Source: Halobaculum sp. CBA1158 (GTDB taxonomy: Archaea > Halobacteriota > Halobacteria > Halobacteriales > Haloferacaceae). Taken from it: 64,000 nucleotides of DNA. Shown piece by piece: positions 23,573 to 31,944 of the stretch. The stretch covers positions 1,860,001 through 1,924,000 of the forward strand of contig NZ_CP090371.1 in NCBI RefSeq assembly GCF_021431925.1, read 5' to 3'. The position numbers and the translations under genes were made by a program. The notes under the pieces are model-generated. The model was not told the DNA's origin and made no database searches. It was given only the letters and a program-made list of their open reading frames with translations. Every line of letters begins with the position of its first letter. The first letter of the stretch is position 1.

Positions 23573-24106
23573 TCACGCGATCGGCTCTCCGGACGCGATC
23601 GGATCGCCCGCCTCGTCGACCGGCGTCTTCACGACGAGCACGGGCCGTTCGATCAGCCGGACGATCTTCTCTGTGACGCTACCGACGAGGCTCCGGTACT
23701 CGTCCGGGCGGCGCTGGCTCCCGGCGACGACGAGGTCGGCGTCGACCTCGTCGGCGACATCGAGGATCGTCTCGTGGGGGCGGCCGTGACGGAGGTACGT
23801 CTCGACGTTCACGCCCGCGCCACCGGCACCGCCCGCCCGGTCGCGCACGTCTGCGAGGGTTTCCCGACCGAGTTCCTCGAAGCCGTACTCGGGCCCCTCG
23901 TGGCCGTCGACGTACTCGTCGCCCGAGTAGGTCGTGATCGCCGCCTCGTCGACGACGAACAGCGCGTGCAGCGTCGCCTCGCGCTCGACGGCCACGTCGA
24001 GGTCGTCGAGCAGGCGCGCGCGGTCGGCCGCCAGCTCCAGCGCGTGCTCCGTGGCGCGAATCGACGCGACGCCGCCGTTCGTCGCCAGCAGGATGTCCTC
24101 GTACAT
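23573..24106 (-). CDS. Universal stress protein (UspA family)
   Basis: A 177-residue single-domain Usp. The N terminus MYEDILLATNGG is the first strand of the fold; the C-terminal VVAGSQRRPDEYRSLVGSVTEKIVRLIERPVLVVK contains the glycine-spaced nucleotide-binding motif (G-x2...G...G-S). A GTG three codons upstream is possible, but the ATG at 24106 fits the family. Usp proteins bind ATP or dimerise in stress responses; the specific role here is unknown. Convergent with the MFS gene. Confidence 0.9.
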   Translation of the reverse strand: MYEDILLATNGGVASIRATEHALELAADRARLLDDLDVAVEREATLHALFVVDEAAITTYSGDEYVDGHEGPEYGFEELGRETLADVRDRAGGAGGAGVNVETYLRHGRPHETILDVADEVDADLVVAGSQRRPDEYRSLVGSVTEKIVRLIERPVLVVKTPVDEAGDPIASGEPIA

Positions 24107-24239
24107 TCGTGCCACACGCTACCGTGCGATGCGGTAAAAGCGGTCCCCCGCCGGCGGCACCGGACGGCGGCTCGCCGAGGCGGATCGACGAATCGGCGCG
24201 TCGGGAAATGTGTCGGTCGGTTGTCGCCCCTGTCGTCGT

Positions 24240-24467
24240 TCAGCCGAACAGTTCCGCGAACTCGAGCAGGAGTTGCGGGACCGTCGCCAGGAGGATCCCG
24301 ACGGCGATCGCCAGAGCCGGGAGCCACAGCAGGCCCGCCTCGGTGAGGAGCCACGCCCCCACGCCGGCGAGGACGAGCAGGATCCCGACGATGCGGAACA
24401 GCCAGACGACGGCACCTTCCAGCTCCGAGTCCGCGACGATCTCGGCCGCGTCGAGTACCTCGTCCAT
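24240..24467 (-). CDS. Small two-helix membrane protein
   Basis: A 75-residue protein with a short acidic N terminus (MDEVLDAAEIVADSELEG), then two hydrophobic helices (VVWLFRIVGILLVLAGVGAWLL and LWLPALAIAVGILLATVPQLLLEF). Likely a cytoplasmic-membrane protein; no functional family recognised. Its acidic head and clean hydrophobic helices make it more convincing than shadow frames. It lies between UspA and the aminotransferase, all on the minus strand. Confidence 0.65.
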   Translation of the reverse strand: MDEVLDAAEIVADSELEGAVVWLFRIVGILLVLAGVGAWLLTEAGLLWLPALAIAVGILLATVPQLLLEFAELFG

Positions 24468-24559
24468 GGCACCGAGCGTATCGATGGGCGAGCCACTTCA
24501 GCGCGGCGGCCGATCGGTCGTTCCACGCGGCGGCCGATCGATCGGTATCGGTCGCCGAC

Positions 24560-25762
24560 CTACAGCCGCGAGGCGGTCGTCTCGACGCCCGCACCCACGT
24601 CCACGTCCGCGCCGTGCTCGGAGAGCGTCTGTCCGAGCGCCGAGACGAGCAGCGAGACGTTCGCGGGTCGCGCTGAGTGGCCCATACAGCCGATCCGGAA
24701 GATCTCCCCGTCGAGGTCTCCGAGTCCGGAGGCGATCTCCAGGTCGTAGCCGTCGAGGAGGTCCGAGATGACAGCGCCGTCGTCGACGCCGCTCGGAACC
24801 CGGACGGCGTTGAGACTCGGCAGCCAGTACTCGTCGGCCGCGTTCATCTCCAGCCCCATCGCCTCCACCCCGGCCTTCAGCGCCCCGGCGGCCTCGCGAT
24901 GGCGCGCCCACCGCGACTCGATCCCCTCCTCGGCGACGAGCCGCAGCGCCTCACGCAGCGCGTAGACGTTCGTGATCGGCGCTGTGTGGTGGTACGCGCG
25001 CTCCTCGCCCCAGTACCCTTCCAGCAGCGAGAGGTCGAGATACCACGACCGCGCGGGCTCCTCCCGGGAGAGCACCTTGTCCATCGCGCGGTCGTTGAGC
25101 GTCAGCGGTGACGCGCCCGGCGGACACGAGAGGCACTTCTGGGGCCCGGAGTACGCGGCGTCGACGTCCCACTCGTCGACCTTCAGCGGGACGCCACCCA
25201 GCGACGTGACGCAGTCCGCGATCACGTACGCGTCGTGAGCGTGGGCGATGCTCGTCAGCTCGGAAACGTCCGGCTGGCGGACGCCGGTGGACGTTTCGGC
25301 GTGAACGAACCCGAACACGTCGGGCTGGTGCTCGTTGAACGCGGCCCGCACGTCGACCGGGTCGAGCGGCTCGCCCCAGGGCGCGTCGACCTCGACCACG
25401 TCGCCGCCGGCGCGACGGGCCATCTCGGCCATCCGACCCCCGAAGTAGCCGTTCGTCGGGACGAGCATCGTCTCGCCCGGCTCGAGGAGGTTGCCGATGG
25501 CGGCCTCCATCGACGCCGAGCCTGTGCCCGAGACGGGGATCGTCCACTTGTTGTCGGTGCGGAACGCGTACCGGAGTAGCTCCTGCGTCTCGTCCATGAT
25601 ATCGACGAACGAGGGGTCGAGGTGGCCGACGAGCGGCGTGCTCATCGCACGGAGGACTCGCGGGTGTACGTCGCTCGGGCCGGGACCCATCAGCGTCCGA
25701 TCGGGCGGCGTGAGTTCGTCCACCTCGGGGGCTTCAGCGTCGCCGAGTTCGGGCTGGTGCAT
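24560..25762 (-). CDS. Class V aminotransferase (alanine-glyoxylate / serine-pyruvate type)
   Basis: A 400-residue pyridoxal-phosphate enzyme of fold type I, class V, resembling alanine-glyoxylate aminotransferase and relatives. Seen: RTLMGPGPSDVHPRVLRAM at the N terminus, SGTGSASMEAAIGNLLEPGE, HAETSTGVRQPD, VIADCVTSLGGVPL (the Asp that contacts the pyridine nitrogen) and AYSGPQKCLSCPPG with the Schiff-base lysine; C-terminal FRIGCMGHSA. Likely role: glycine/serine or glyoxylate metabolism. The ATG at 25762 is chosen; the open frame runs far upstream over the divergent nop5 start and is not credible there. Divergent from nop5, about 100 bp. Confidence 0.92.
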   Translation of the reverse strand: MHQPELGDAEAPEVDELTPPDRTLMGPGPSDVHPRVLRAMSTPLVGHLDPSFVDIMDETQELLRYAFRTDNKWTIPVSGTGSASMEAAIGNLLEPGETMLVPTNGYFGGRMAEMARRAGGDVVEVDAPWGEPLDPVDVRAAFNEHQPDVFGFVHAETSTGVRQPDVSELTSIAHAHDAYVIADCVTSLGGVPLKVDEWDVDAAYSGPQKCLSCPPGASPLTLNDRAMDKVLSREEPARSWYLDLSLLEGYWGEERAYHHTAPITNVYALREALRLVAEEGIESRWARHREAAGALKAGVEAMGLEMNAADEYWLPSLNAVRVPSGVDDGAVISDLLDGYDLEIASGLGDLDGEIFRIGCMGHSARPANVSLLVSALGQTLSEHGADVDVGAGVETTASRL

Positions 25763-25864
25763 ACCCGTGAGGTCCCGGGGCGCGTGCAAATGCCTCTCGA
25801 TTCGGCCGTCGTCGCCGCGGCCGCGGAGACAACGCTCAAGAACGGTCGCGGGAAACACGCGGGC

Positions 25865-26740
25865 ATGACCACAGACGACGCCGGACCAGCGGACGACGCC
25901 TCCCCGGCGTGGTTCGTCGCTCGCGACGCCGAGTCGCCGACCGACCGAATCCGCGACGGGGCGGCCGACGCGCCCGAGGACTGGCCCGCGCTCGCGGTCG
26001 AATCCGGCTTCGCCGACCACGAGGACGACTACTACGCGACGCTCCGGGAGGCGACAGTCGAGGCCGCCCGCGCGGCCGTCGACGAGCGCGAACGCGCCGA
26101 CGACCGCCAGTTGCTCCACGCTGTGCGGGCGATGGACGACGCCGACCGCGTCGCGAACGAACTCGCCGAGCGCGTCGCCGAGTGGGCAGGCACGCTGTTT
26201 CCCGACGCCGGAACCGGCGTCGACGGCTGTCGCGACATCGCCGAGCGCGATCCGGACGGGCCGGCCAAGAAGCGCGTCGTCTCGCTGGCGACCCGCGTCG
26301 CCGACCTCGACCGCGAGGCCGACGAACTGGAGGCGTTCATCGAGTCGCGCGCGCCGGTCGCGGCACCCAACATGGCGGCGATCGCGGGACCGGTGCTGGC
26401 GGCGCGGCTCATCTCGCTGGCGGGCGGATTGGAGACGCTCGCGAAGAAGCCGTCAGGGACCCTGCAGGTGCTCGGGGCGGAGGACGCGCTGTTCGCACAC
26501 CTGCGCGGCCACGGCTCCTCGCCGAAACACGGCGTCATCTACACCCACGAGTACGTCCGCGGCACGCGACCCGAGGACCGCGGCTCGGCCTCGCGCGCGC
26601 TCGCCGGGAAGCTCACCATCGCCGCCCGCATCGACCACTACTCGGGCGACTACCGCCCCGAGTTGGAGGCCGAGTTGGACGAGCGCATGCGGACGATCCG
26701 CGCTCGTGCCGAGACGGCCGACGGCGGTGAGGCGGAATGA
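25865..26740 (+). CDS. nop5: Nop5/Nop56-family C/D box RNP protein
   Basis: A 291-residue archaeal Nop5, scaffold of the C/D box RNP that guides 2'-O-methylation of rRNA and tRNA. A short haloarchaeal N-terminal domain and a coiled-coil region lead to the Nop domain: MAAIAGPVLAARLISLAGGLETLAKKPSGTLQVLGAEDALFAHLRGHGSSPKHGVIYTHEYVRG, including the GAEKALF-like motif (GAEDALF) and PKHG. It is tightly coupled to fibrillarin: its TGA overlaps the ATG of the next gene. Transcribed divergently from the aminotransferase. Confidence 0.96.
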   Translation: MTTDDAGPADDASPAWFVARDAESPTDRIRDGAADAPEDWPALAVESGFADHEDDYYATLREATVEAARAAVDERERADDRQLLHAVRAMDDADRVANELAERVAEWAGTLFPDAGTGVDGCRDIAERDPDGPAKKRVVSLATRVADLDREADELEAFIESRAPVAAPNMAAIAGPVLAARLISLAGGLETLAKKPSGTLQVLGAEDALFAHLRGHGSSPKHGVIYTHEYVRGTRPEDRGSASRALAGKLTIAARIDHYSGDYRPELEAELDERMRTIRARAETADGGEAE

Positions 26741-27384
26741 CCGACGCTCCCGACGCATCGCTTCCAGCGGGCGTCGAGCGCCGAGATATCGACGGACGTG
26801 AGCGCCTCTGTACGCGCGGTGAGCCGGTGTACGGGGAGCCGACCGACGGAGACTGGCGCGCATGGGACGCCGGCCGCTCGAAGCTCGGCGGGATGCTCGA
26901 ACTCGGCATGGAGACGGGACTGGCCGGCGGAGAGACCGTCCTGTATCTCGGGGCGGCAAACGGGACCACCGTCAGCCACGTCGCCGACTTCGCCGGCCCG
27001 ACCTACGCCGTGGAGTTCTCGCCGCGGCCCGTTCGCGACCTGCTCGACGCCTGTGCGTCCCGGCCGAACCTGTTCCCGCTGCTCAAGGACGCCCGCCGTC
27101 CCGAGACGTACGCCCACGTCGTCGAGGCGGACTGCGACGTGCTCGTGCAGGACGTCGCCACCCGCGGACAGGCGAACGTCGCCGTCAGTAACCGGCAGTT
27201 CCTCGCGGACGACGGTCGGCTGTTGCTGGCGGTGAAAGCTCGGTCGGAGGACGTGGCCGCCGCTCCCGAGGACGTGTTCGACGATGTGCTCGGAGAACTG
27301 CGGGAGACGTACGAGGTGCTCGAGACCTCCCGTCTCGATCGCTTCCACGAGGATCACTTCGGCGTCGTCGCGACGCCGCGGTAG
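26737..27384 (+). CDS. flpA: Fibrillarin-like rRNA/tRNA 2'-O-methyltransferase
   Basis: A 215-residue SAM-dependent methyltransferase that, bound to Nop5 and guide RNA, 2'-O-methylates rRNA/tRNA. Seen: SKLGGMLELGMETGLAGGETVLYLGAANGTTVSHVADFAG (family N-lobe and motif I), YAVEFSPRPVRDLL (motif II) and DVLVQDVATRGQANVAV (motif III region with catalytic Asp). It overlaps nop5 by ATGA, the classic archaeal pairing. It carries no arginine-glycine-rich tail, as expected for archaea. Confidence 0.97.
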   Translation: MTDAPDASLPAGVERRDIDGRERLCTRGEPVYGEPTDGDWRAWDAGRSKLGGMLELGMETGLAGGETVLYLGAANGTTVSHVADFAGPTYAVEFSPRPVRDLLDACASRPNLFPLLKDARRPETYAHVVEADCDVLVQDVATRGQANVAVSNRQFLADDGRLLLAVKARSEDVAAAPEDVFDDVLGELRETYEVLETSRLDRFHEDHFGVVATPR

Positions 27385-27856
27385 CGCCGTCGCGTGCGGT
27401 GTCGTCCCCGCGGTCGTCGCCGCGGTCGTCGCCGCCGCCGTCCTCGTGGTCGTCGCCGCCGCTGTCCCCGCGGTCGCCGCCGCCGTCGGCGACGATGTCA
27501 ACGCCGTCGCTGTCGCTGACACAGTCACGTCTCGCCGCCGACTCACGTTGCCGTCAGCGATCCGATGCTCGTCGTCGTGTGCTCGGCCGCTCACGCGCCG
27601 CCGCGAGCGACTACTCGGACTAGGGGTTCCCCGCCGGTTCCGCCGCCGTCTGTCGTTCGTTCGGGGTACCCGCGCCGCGTCCGCGACGGTCTGTGTTCGG
27701 TATCCGTCTTGAACGTTCGCTCGAGTCGGTTCCCGGTGCGGCGCTTCGGACGCCCAAACGACTACTCGCCCGGACGATTCCTCGCACGGTATCGGCGACC
27801 GCGACGGGGAGCCGGTTTCCCGAGATATATACCGATACACGTCGAAGCCGTCGGCG
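27385..27856. other. Intergenic stretch with GTCGCCGCC-type simple sequence
   Basis: About 470 bases between fibrillarin and the glutamate-cysteine ligase gene. The left half is low-complexity, with repeated GTCGTCGCCGC-like words; frames open through it translate to Val/Ala/Arg runs and are not convincing. The right end carries a clear TATA box. No RNA gene recognised. Confidence 0.55.
27825..27831 (+). promoter_or_regulatory. TATA box of the glutamate-cysteine ligase gene
   Basis: ATATATA centred about 29 bp before the ATG at 27857, the geometry of a leaderless haloarchaeal transcript. One of the clearest TATA boxes in the window. Confidence 0.65.
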
Positions 27857-28969
27857 ATGGACACGGGTTCGGCTGCGGCGTTCGACCGGATGGGTACCCT
27901 CGGGGTCGAGGAGGAGTTCTACGTGGTCGACGGCGAGGGCCGCCCGACCGCCGGGAGCGACGAACTCGTCTACGGCGACCGCGAGCCGCCGGAGCCGCTG
28001 TCGGGGCGGATCGACCACGAGCTGTTCAAGTTCGTCGTCGAGACGCAGACCCCGCTCATCGAGGACGCCGACGCGGTCCGCGACCGCGTCGTCGCGGTCC
28101 GGGAAGCGCTCGTGGAGCACGCTGACTCGTACGGGCTGCAGATCGCGGGAGCCGGACTGCACCCGGCGGCCGTCTGGCGCGAGCTGGATCACGCCGAGAA
28201 GCCGCGCTACCGATCGCAGTTGGACCGCATCCAGTACCCGCAACACCGCAACACGACCGCCGGACTCCACGTTCACGTCGGCGTCGACGACGCGGACAAG
28301 GCGACGTGGATCGCTAACGAGGTGCGGTGGTTCCTGCCGCCGATGCTCGCGCTGTCGGCTAACTCACCGTTCTGGAACGGCTTCGACACCGGGCTCGCCT
28401 CCGCCCGGGCGAAGGTGTTCGAGAACCTCCCGAACACGGGGATGCCCGGGCGCTTCGAGAGCTTCGCGGCCTACCGCGACTTCGAGCGCCGAATGGTGGA
28501 ACACGGCTCGATCGAGGACCGCGGCGAGCTGTGGTTCGACGTGCGCCCCCACACCGGTCACGGCACCGTCGAGGTCCGCACGCCCGACGGGCAGTCGGAC
28601 CCGGACGTGGTGTGTGCGTTCGTCGAGTACGTCCACGCGCTCGTGACGGACCTGGCGGAGCGGTACGATGACGAGGCGGATCCCGGTGTCGACGCCGGAG
28701 GCGACGGCGGCCTCCGACGGGAACTGCTCGACGAGAACAAGTGGCGGGCGATGCGTCACGGACGCGACGCCGACTTCGTCGACCGCGACGGCGACTCCGT
28801 GGTCGATCTCGCGACCGTGGTCGAGCGCGAGTGCGACCGCCTCGGCGTCGACGGACCGCGCCGGCTGCTCGACCGCGAGTCGGGGGCGCGTCGCCAACGG
28901 CGGCTCCGCGACGAGCGGGGTCTCGACGGGCTGTGCCGGGACCTGCTACTCGCCGAGCACGACGCCTGA
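27857..28969 (+). CDS. gshA: Glutamate-cysteine ligase (GCS2/YbdK-type)
   Basis: A 370-residue carboxylate-amine ligase of the GCS2 family, making gamma-glutamylcysteine from Glu, Cys and ATP. Haloarchaea are known to use gamma-glutamylcysteine as their main low-molecular-weight thiol instead of glutathione. Signature segments: [12 protein letters not shown] (metal-binding Glu cluster), [58 protein letters not shown] and [19 protein letters not shown]. An acidic Gly/Asp insertion precedes the C-terminal helices. The strong TATA box supports the ATG at 27857. No glutathione synthetase gene lies beside it. Confidence 0.92.
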   Translation: MDTGSAAAFDRMGTLGVEEEFYVVDGEGRPTAGSDELVYGDREPPEPLSGRIDHELFKFVVETQTPLIEDADAVRDRVVAVREALVEHADSYGLQIAGAGLHPAAVWRELDHAEKPRYRSQLDRIQYPQHRNTTAGLHVHVGVDDADKATWIANEVRWFLPPMLALSANSPFWNGFDTGLASARAKVFENLPNTGMPGRFESFAAYRDFERRMVEHGSIEDRGELWFDVRPHTGHGTVEVRTPDGQSDPDVVCAFVEYVHALVTDLAERYDDEADPGVDAGGDGGLRRELLDENKWRAMRHGRDADFVDRDGDSVVDLATVVERECDRLGVDGPRRLLDRESGARRQRRLRDERGLDGLCRDLLLAEHDA

Positions 28970-29019
28970 TCCGGCGACGGGGTTTTCCCTGCGGAGTTCT
29001 GACCGCCGAAACACGACAC

Positions 29020-29571
29020 ATGGCTACCGAGGAGTCGAGCGACGGCGGCGAGGCGAACGAGCCCGCCGAGGACGAAGAGTCGGCTCGCGGCGACCTCCGG
29101 GAGGCCGCCGAACGGCTCGAACAGGAGGCGACGGAGGTCGCAGACGGCTTCGACGAGCGTATCATCGACCTGCTCTCGTGGCTACTCGACACGGAGACGC
29201 GCGCTCGGATCTACGTCCACCTGCGCGAGCACCCGGGGTCCACGAGCGAGGAGATCGCCGACGGAACCGGCCTGTATCCGAGCACGGTCCGTGAGGCGCT
29301 GGCGGAACTCAACGACGAGGGGACCGTGACGAGACGCAAGCGCGAGTCCGCCGGCGCGGGCAACAACCCCTACGAGTACGAAGCGATCGACCCGTCGGCG
29401 CTCGTCGAGGACGCCGTCGGACAGGTTCAGTCGCAGCTGAACACCGTGTTCACTCTCGATTCGTATCTCGACGGCGACGGCGACGACCCCGTCGGCGGCG
29501 ACGCTCCCACCGATCCCGTCAGCATCTCCGTGGAGACGGCCGACGCCGACCCTGCCGACGAGGAACGGTAA
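29020..29571 (+). CDS. TrmB/ArsR-like winged-helix transcriptional regulator
   Basis: A 183-residue regulator. An acidic N terminus and short helix (GDLREAAERLEQEATEVADGFDERIIDLLSWLL) precede a winged helix: TRARIYVHLREHPGSTSEEIADGTGLYPSTVREALAELNDEGTVTRRKRESAGAGNNPYEYEAI, with recognition helix PSTVREALAELNDEG. A Gly/Asp-rich tail ends it. I chose the ATG at 29020, which follows a T-rich element by about 35 bp. It lies 50 bp after gshA on the same strand, so it could share its message or have its own promoter. Ligand unknown; no sensor domain seen. Confidence 0.82.
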   Translation: MATEESSDGGEANEPAEDEESARGDLREAAERLEQEATEVADGFDERIIDLLSWLLDTETRARIYVHLREHPGSTSEEIADGTGLYPSTVREALAELNDEGTVTRRKRESAGAGNNPYEYEAIDPSALVEDAVGQVQSQLNTVFTLDSYLDGDGDDPVGGDAPTDPVSISVETADADPADEER

Positions 29572-29607
29572 CGTCGGTTTTACGTTCCGGGGTCACGTCC
29601 GCCGGGT

Positions 29608-30117
29608 ATGAACGTCGCGCTGGGTGGGACATTCGATCCGGTCCACGACGGCCATCGGGCGCTGTTCGAGCGCGCCTTCGAGCTGGGGGATCTCACGGTC
29701 GGGCTCACGTCCGACGAGTTGGCCCCCGCGACGCGCCACGAGGAGCGGTACGTTCGCCCGTTCACCGAACGAAAGCGCGACCTCGACGCCGAACTCGCGC
29801 CGCTGGCCGAGAAACACGATCGCCAGTACGAGATCCGCGAGCTCACCGAACCCACGGGGATCGCCGTCGAGCCGGGGTTCGACGCGCTGATCGTCTCGCC
29901 CGAGACGCGCGACGGTGCCGAGCGAGTCAACGAGATCCGCGAGGAGAAGGGCCTCCCCAGTCTCCGGATCGAGGTCGTCGACCACGTGCCCGCCGAGGAC
30001 GGCGACCGGATCTCCTCGACGCGCATCGTCAAGGGCGAGATCGACCGACACGGCAACCTCACGCCCGAGCGGGAGGGACGCGGGACGACGCCGCCCGGCT
30101 CCTCCGGCACGGAGTGA
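29608..30117 (+). CDS. coaD: Phosphopantetheine adenylyltransferase, archaeal type
   Basis: A 169-residue nucleotidyltransferase catalysing ATP + 4'-phosphopantetheine to dephospho-CoA, the penultimate step of CoA synthesis. Signature motifs: VALGGTFDPVHDGHRALF (the T/HxGH nucleotide-binding loop in TFDP-VHDGH) and DGDRISSTRIVKGEID (ISSTxI). Archaeal PPATs are of the eukaryote-like family rather than bacterial CoaD, so the symbol is by function. The short tail is Gly/Pro-rich. A 71-residue membrane-protein gene starts one base after its stop. Confidence 0.93.
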   Translation: MNVALGGTFDPVHDGHRALFERAFELGDLTVGLTSDELAPATRHEERYVRPFTERKRDLDAELAPLAEKHDRQYEIRELTEPTGIAVEPGFDALIVSPETRDGAERVNEIREEKGLPSLRIEVVDHVPAEDGDRISSTRIVKGEIDRHGNLTPEREGRGTTPPGSSGTE

Positions 30118-30118
30118 G

Positions 30119-30334
30119 ATGACCGTCGTCGGGTGGCTGTCGAACCGCTCGCGCGCGACGCAACTGCTTTCGCTCGGCGGTCTCGCGCTGCTGGTGGGCT
30201 ATCAGTCGATCCGGGTCGCCGGGCGCGATCCCGACAGCCTCCTCGCGTACGTCGGCGGCGCGCTGTTTCTCCTGGGACAGGTGGGCGTCTTGGCCGGGTT
30301 GGGGCTCCTCGCGTACCGAGTGCTCGCGGCGTAG
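30119..30334 (+). CDS. Small two-helix membrane protein
   Basis: A 71-residue protein starting MTVVGWLSNRSRATQLLSLGG, with two hydrophobic helices (LLSLGGLALLVGYQSI and LLAYVGGALFLLGQVGVLAGLGLLAYRVL) joined by a short charged loop. It begins one base after the PPAT stop, which indicates co-translation and supports it as a real gene. No function can be assigned. Confidence 0.68.
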   Translation: MTVVGWLSNRSRATQLLSLGGLALLVGYQSIRVAGRDPDSLLAYVGGALFLLGQVGVLAGLGLLAYRVLAA

Positions 30335-30350
30335 CCGGCCCCGCCCGCCG

Positions 30351-30659
30351 TCACCACGTCGGGGCGCGAAAGCCCGCGTCCTCCAGGACGGTCTTCCAGC
30401 GTTGCTGGACCGACAGCCGGGTCACGTCCATCGCGTCGGCGACGGCGGTCTGAGAGCGTTCGTCGCCGGCGATCAGCGCGCCGGCGTACAGCGCGGCCGC
30501 GGCCATGGCGGGCTTCGAGCGGTCCTCCTCGGGGACGCCCGAGAGGAAGAGGTCGGTCGCGTTCGAGCGCGCCTCCGGCGACAGCTCCAGCGACTCGGCG
30601 GCCCGGCGCAGTCGCGCGAGCCACTCCTCGTGTTCGACCTCGTCGCTGGCGCGGTACAT
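30351..30659 (-). CDS. Single-cyclin-fold TFIIB-like protein
   Basis: A 102-residue protein matching one TFIIB-type cyclin repeat: WLARLRRAAESLELSPEARSNATDLFLSG, then RSKPAMAAAALYAGALIAGDERSQTAVADAMDVTRLSVQQRWKTVLEDAGF, whose second half corresponds to the helix-turn-helix part of a TFB core. It lacks the N-terminal zinc ribbon, the B-finger and the second cyclin repeat, so it cannot be a full initiation factor. It may act as a modulator binding TBP/DNA or RNA polymerase, or be a diverged repeat with another role. Convergent with the small membrane gene; upstream lies tRNA-Leu. Confidence 0.72.
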   Translation of the reverse strand: MYRASDEVEHEEWLARLRRAAESLELSPEARSNATDLFLSGVPEEDRSKPAMAAAALYAGALIAGDERSQTAVADAMDVTRLSVQQRWKTVLEDAGFRAPTW

Positions 30660-30744
30660 CGATGCGGCGTTCGCGGCCGGTGGTGATAAATCGTCGCCTC
30701 CGGTCCGACAGCTACTTACACGGATTCGGGATACTGTGGGGCGA

Positions 30745-30829
30745 GCGCGGGTAGCCAAGCCAGGCCAACGGCGCAGCGCTTAGGACGCTGTCCTGTAGAG
30801 GTCCGCCGGTTCGAATCCGGTCCCGCGCA
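30745..30829 (+). tRNA. tRNA-Leu (anticodon UAG)
   Basis: An 85-nt class II tRNA. Acceptor GCGCGGG/CCCGCGC with discriminator A; anticodon stem CAGCG/CGCTG around the loop CTTAGGA gives anticodon TAG (decodes CUA and, by wobble, other CUN Leu codons); long variable arm TCCTGTAGAGGT; T arm CCGG-TTCGAAT-CCGG. No intron. It is followed within 125 bp by two tRNA-like fragments. Confidence 0.95.
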
Positions 30830-31131
30830 GTAAGGAGCGAAGCGACGAACGAGCAGGCACGGATTCGAACCCTGGAAGTCGCAGCCCGGCAGCCCGCTAC
30901 TGCAGGTACCCCGGACCGCCTTCCTCCGGTTCGAATCCGGTCCCCCGCAGTTCGCGGTCGATCAGAGTGAGGCCTCAACGGGCAAACGGGATGCGTAGTG
31001 ACCCGTGTTCGGGGCTGAGCGAAGCACCGAGCGACCGGAACGGGAAGCGGCGAACGTCCTACGTCGGAACCGTACGACGAGCGCATGACGCTGTCGAAAC
31101 CGATATGCGTCAGCCACGAGACCCTTCGGGT
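30830..31131. other. Gap after tRNA-Leu with two tRNA T-arm-like fragments
   Basis: About 300 bases between tRNA-Leu and dacZ. At 30926-30949 the plus strand repeats the tRNA-Leu 3' end almost exactly (CCGGTTCGAATCCGGTCCC then CCGCA, against CGCGCA in the tRNA). At 30860-30875 the minus strand shows another T-arm-like word (CCAGGGTTCGAATCCG). Neither has a full cloverleaf. They may be relics of a decayed tRNA or of integration at the tRNA 3' end. The remainder shows no gene. Confidence 0.6.
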
Positions 31132-31941
31132 ATGACAGCCTCCGCCGACCTCCTCGCCGACATCGTCTCGGACGTCGACGGGGTGTTCCTGTTCTCGCCG
31201 ACCGGATCGATGTACGACGAGTACTGCGAGGCGGAGGACGCTCCCGTCGTCGTGGCCTCCGAGAACGACCACGACGCCGAGCGCTACGTCGATCTCCCGC
31301 TGGAGTTCGACAACGTCCGCGACCGGATCCGCTTCGGGATCGAGGGGGCGATGGACCAGGACTACTGCGCCGAGGGCGACGTGATCGCGTGCGCGGTCGG
31401 CGTGTTCGACGACCCGATCGACGGGGTGATCCGGACCCCCGTCACCGAGTCGATTCACACGGGGATCTACGACCTGTTCGCCAACTCGCGGGCTGACCCG
31501 AACGTCGTGCGCGACGTGTTCGACGTGGCGATCGAGTTGGGCAAGAAGGGCCAGAAGGGCAAGCCCGTGGGCGCGCTGTTCGTCGTCGGCGACGCGGGCA
31601 AGGTGATGAACAAGTCGCGGCCGCTGAGCTACAACCCCTTCGAGAAGAGCCACGTCCACGTCGGCGACCCCATCGTGAACGTGATGCTCAAGGAGTTCTC
31701 CCGGCTCGACGGCGCGTTCGTCATCAGCGACTCCGGAAAGATCGTCTCGGCGTACCGCTACCTCGAACCCGGTGCGGAGGGCGTCGACATCCCGAAGGGA
31801 CTGGGCGCACGCCACATGGCCGGCGGCGCGATCACGCGCGACACGAACGCCATCGCCATCGTGCTCTCGGAGTCGGACGGACTCGTCCGAGCCTTCAAGG
31901 GCGGGTCGCTCATTCTGGAACTGGACCCGGAGGAGTACTGA
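31132..31941 (+). CDS. dacZ: Diadenylate cyclase (DacZ-type, DisA-N domain)
   Basis: A 269-residue cyclase making cyclic di-AMP from two ATP. The DAC domain occupies the C-terminal half: EFSRLDGAFVISDSGKIVSAYRYL contains the DGA motif, and GARHMAGGAITRDTNAIAIVLSES corresponds to the (G)xRHRxA motif, with Met replacing the second Arg as in other haloarchaeal DacZ sequences I remember. The N-terminal domain (SADLLADIVSDVDGVFLFSP...) is the archaeal DacZ-specific region. No membrane or DisA DNA-binding domain. The ATG at 31132 is chosen; upstream in-frame codons are Arg-rich. A MscS-type channel gene starts three bases after the stop, so the two are almost certainly one operon linking c-di-AMP to osmotic control. 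Confidence 0.93.
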   Translation: MTASADLLADIVSDVDGVFLFSPTGSMYDEYCEAEDAPVVVASENDHDAERYVDLPLEFDNVRDRIRFGIEGAMDQDYCAEGDVIACAVGVFDDPIDGVIRTPVTESIHTGIYDLFANSRADPNVVRDVFDVAIELGKKGQKGKPVGALFVVGDAGKVMNKSRPLSYNPFEKSHVHVGDPIVNVMLKEFSRLDGAFVISDSGKIVSAYRYLEPGAEGVDIPKGLGARHMAGGAITRDTNAIAIVLSESDGLVRAFKGGSLILELDPEEY

Positions 31942-31944
31942 CCC

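Noticed and set aside
27284-27712. Open frames in the GTCGCCGCC-rich gap after fibrillarin
   Set aside because: Translations are Val/Ala runs produced by simple sequence, with no start-region or domain support.
30855-30950. A second complete tRNA gene next to tRNA-Leu
   Set aside because: Only T-arm-like words are present on each strand; no acceptor, D or anticodon arms could be paired around them.
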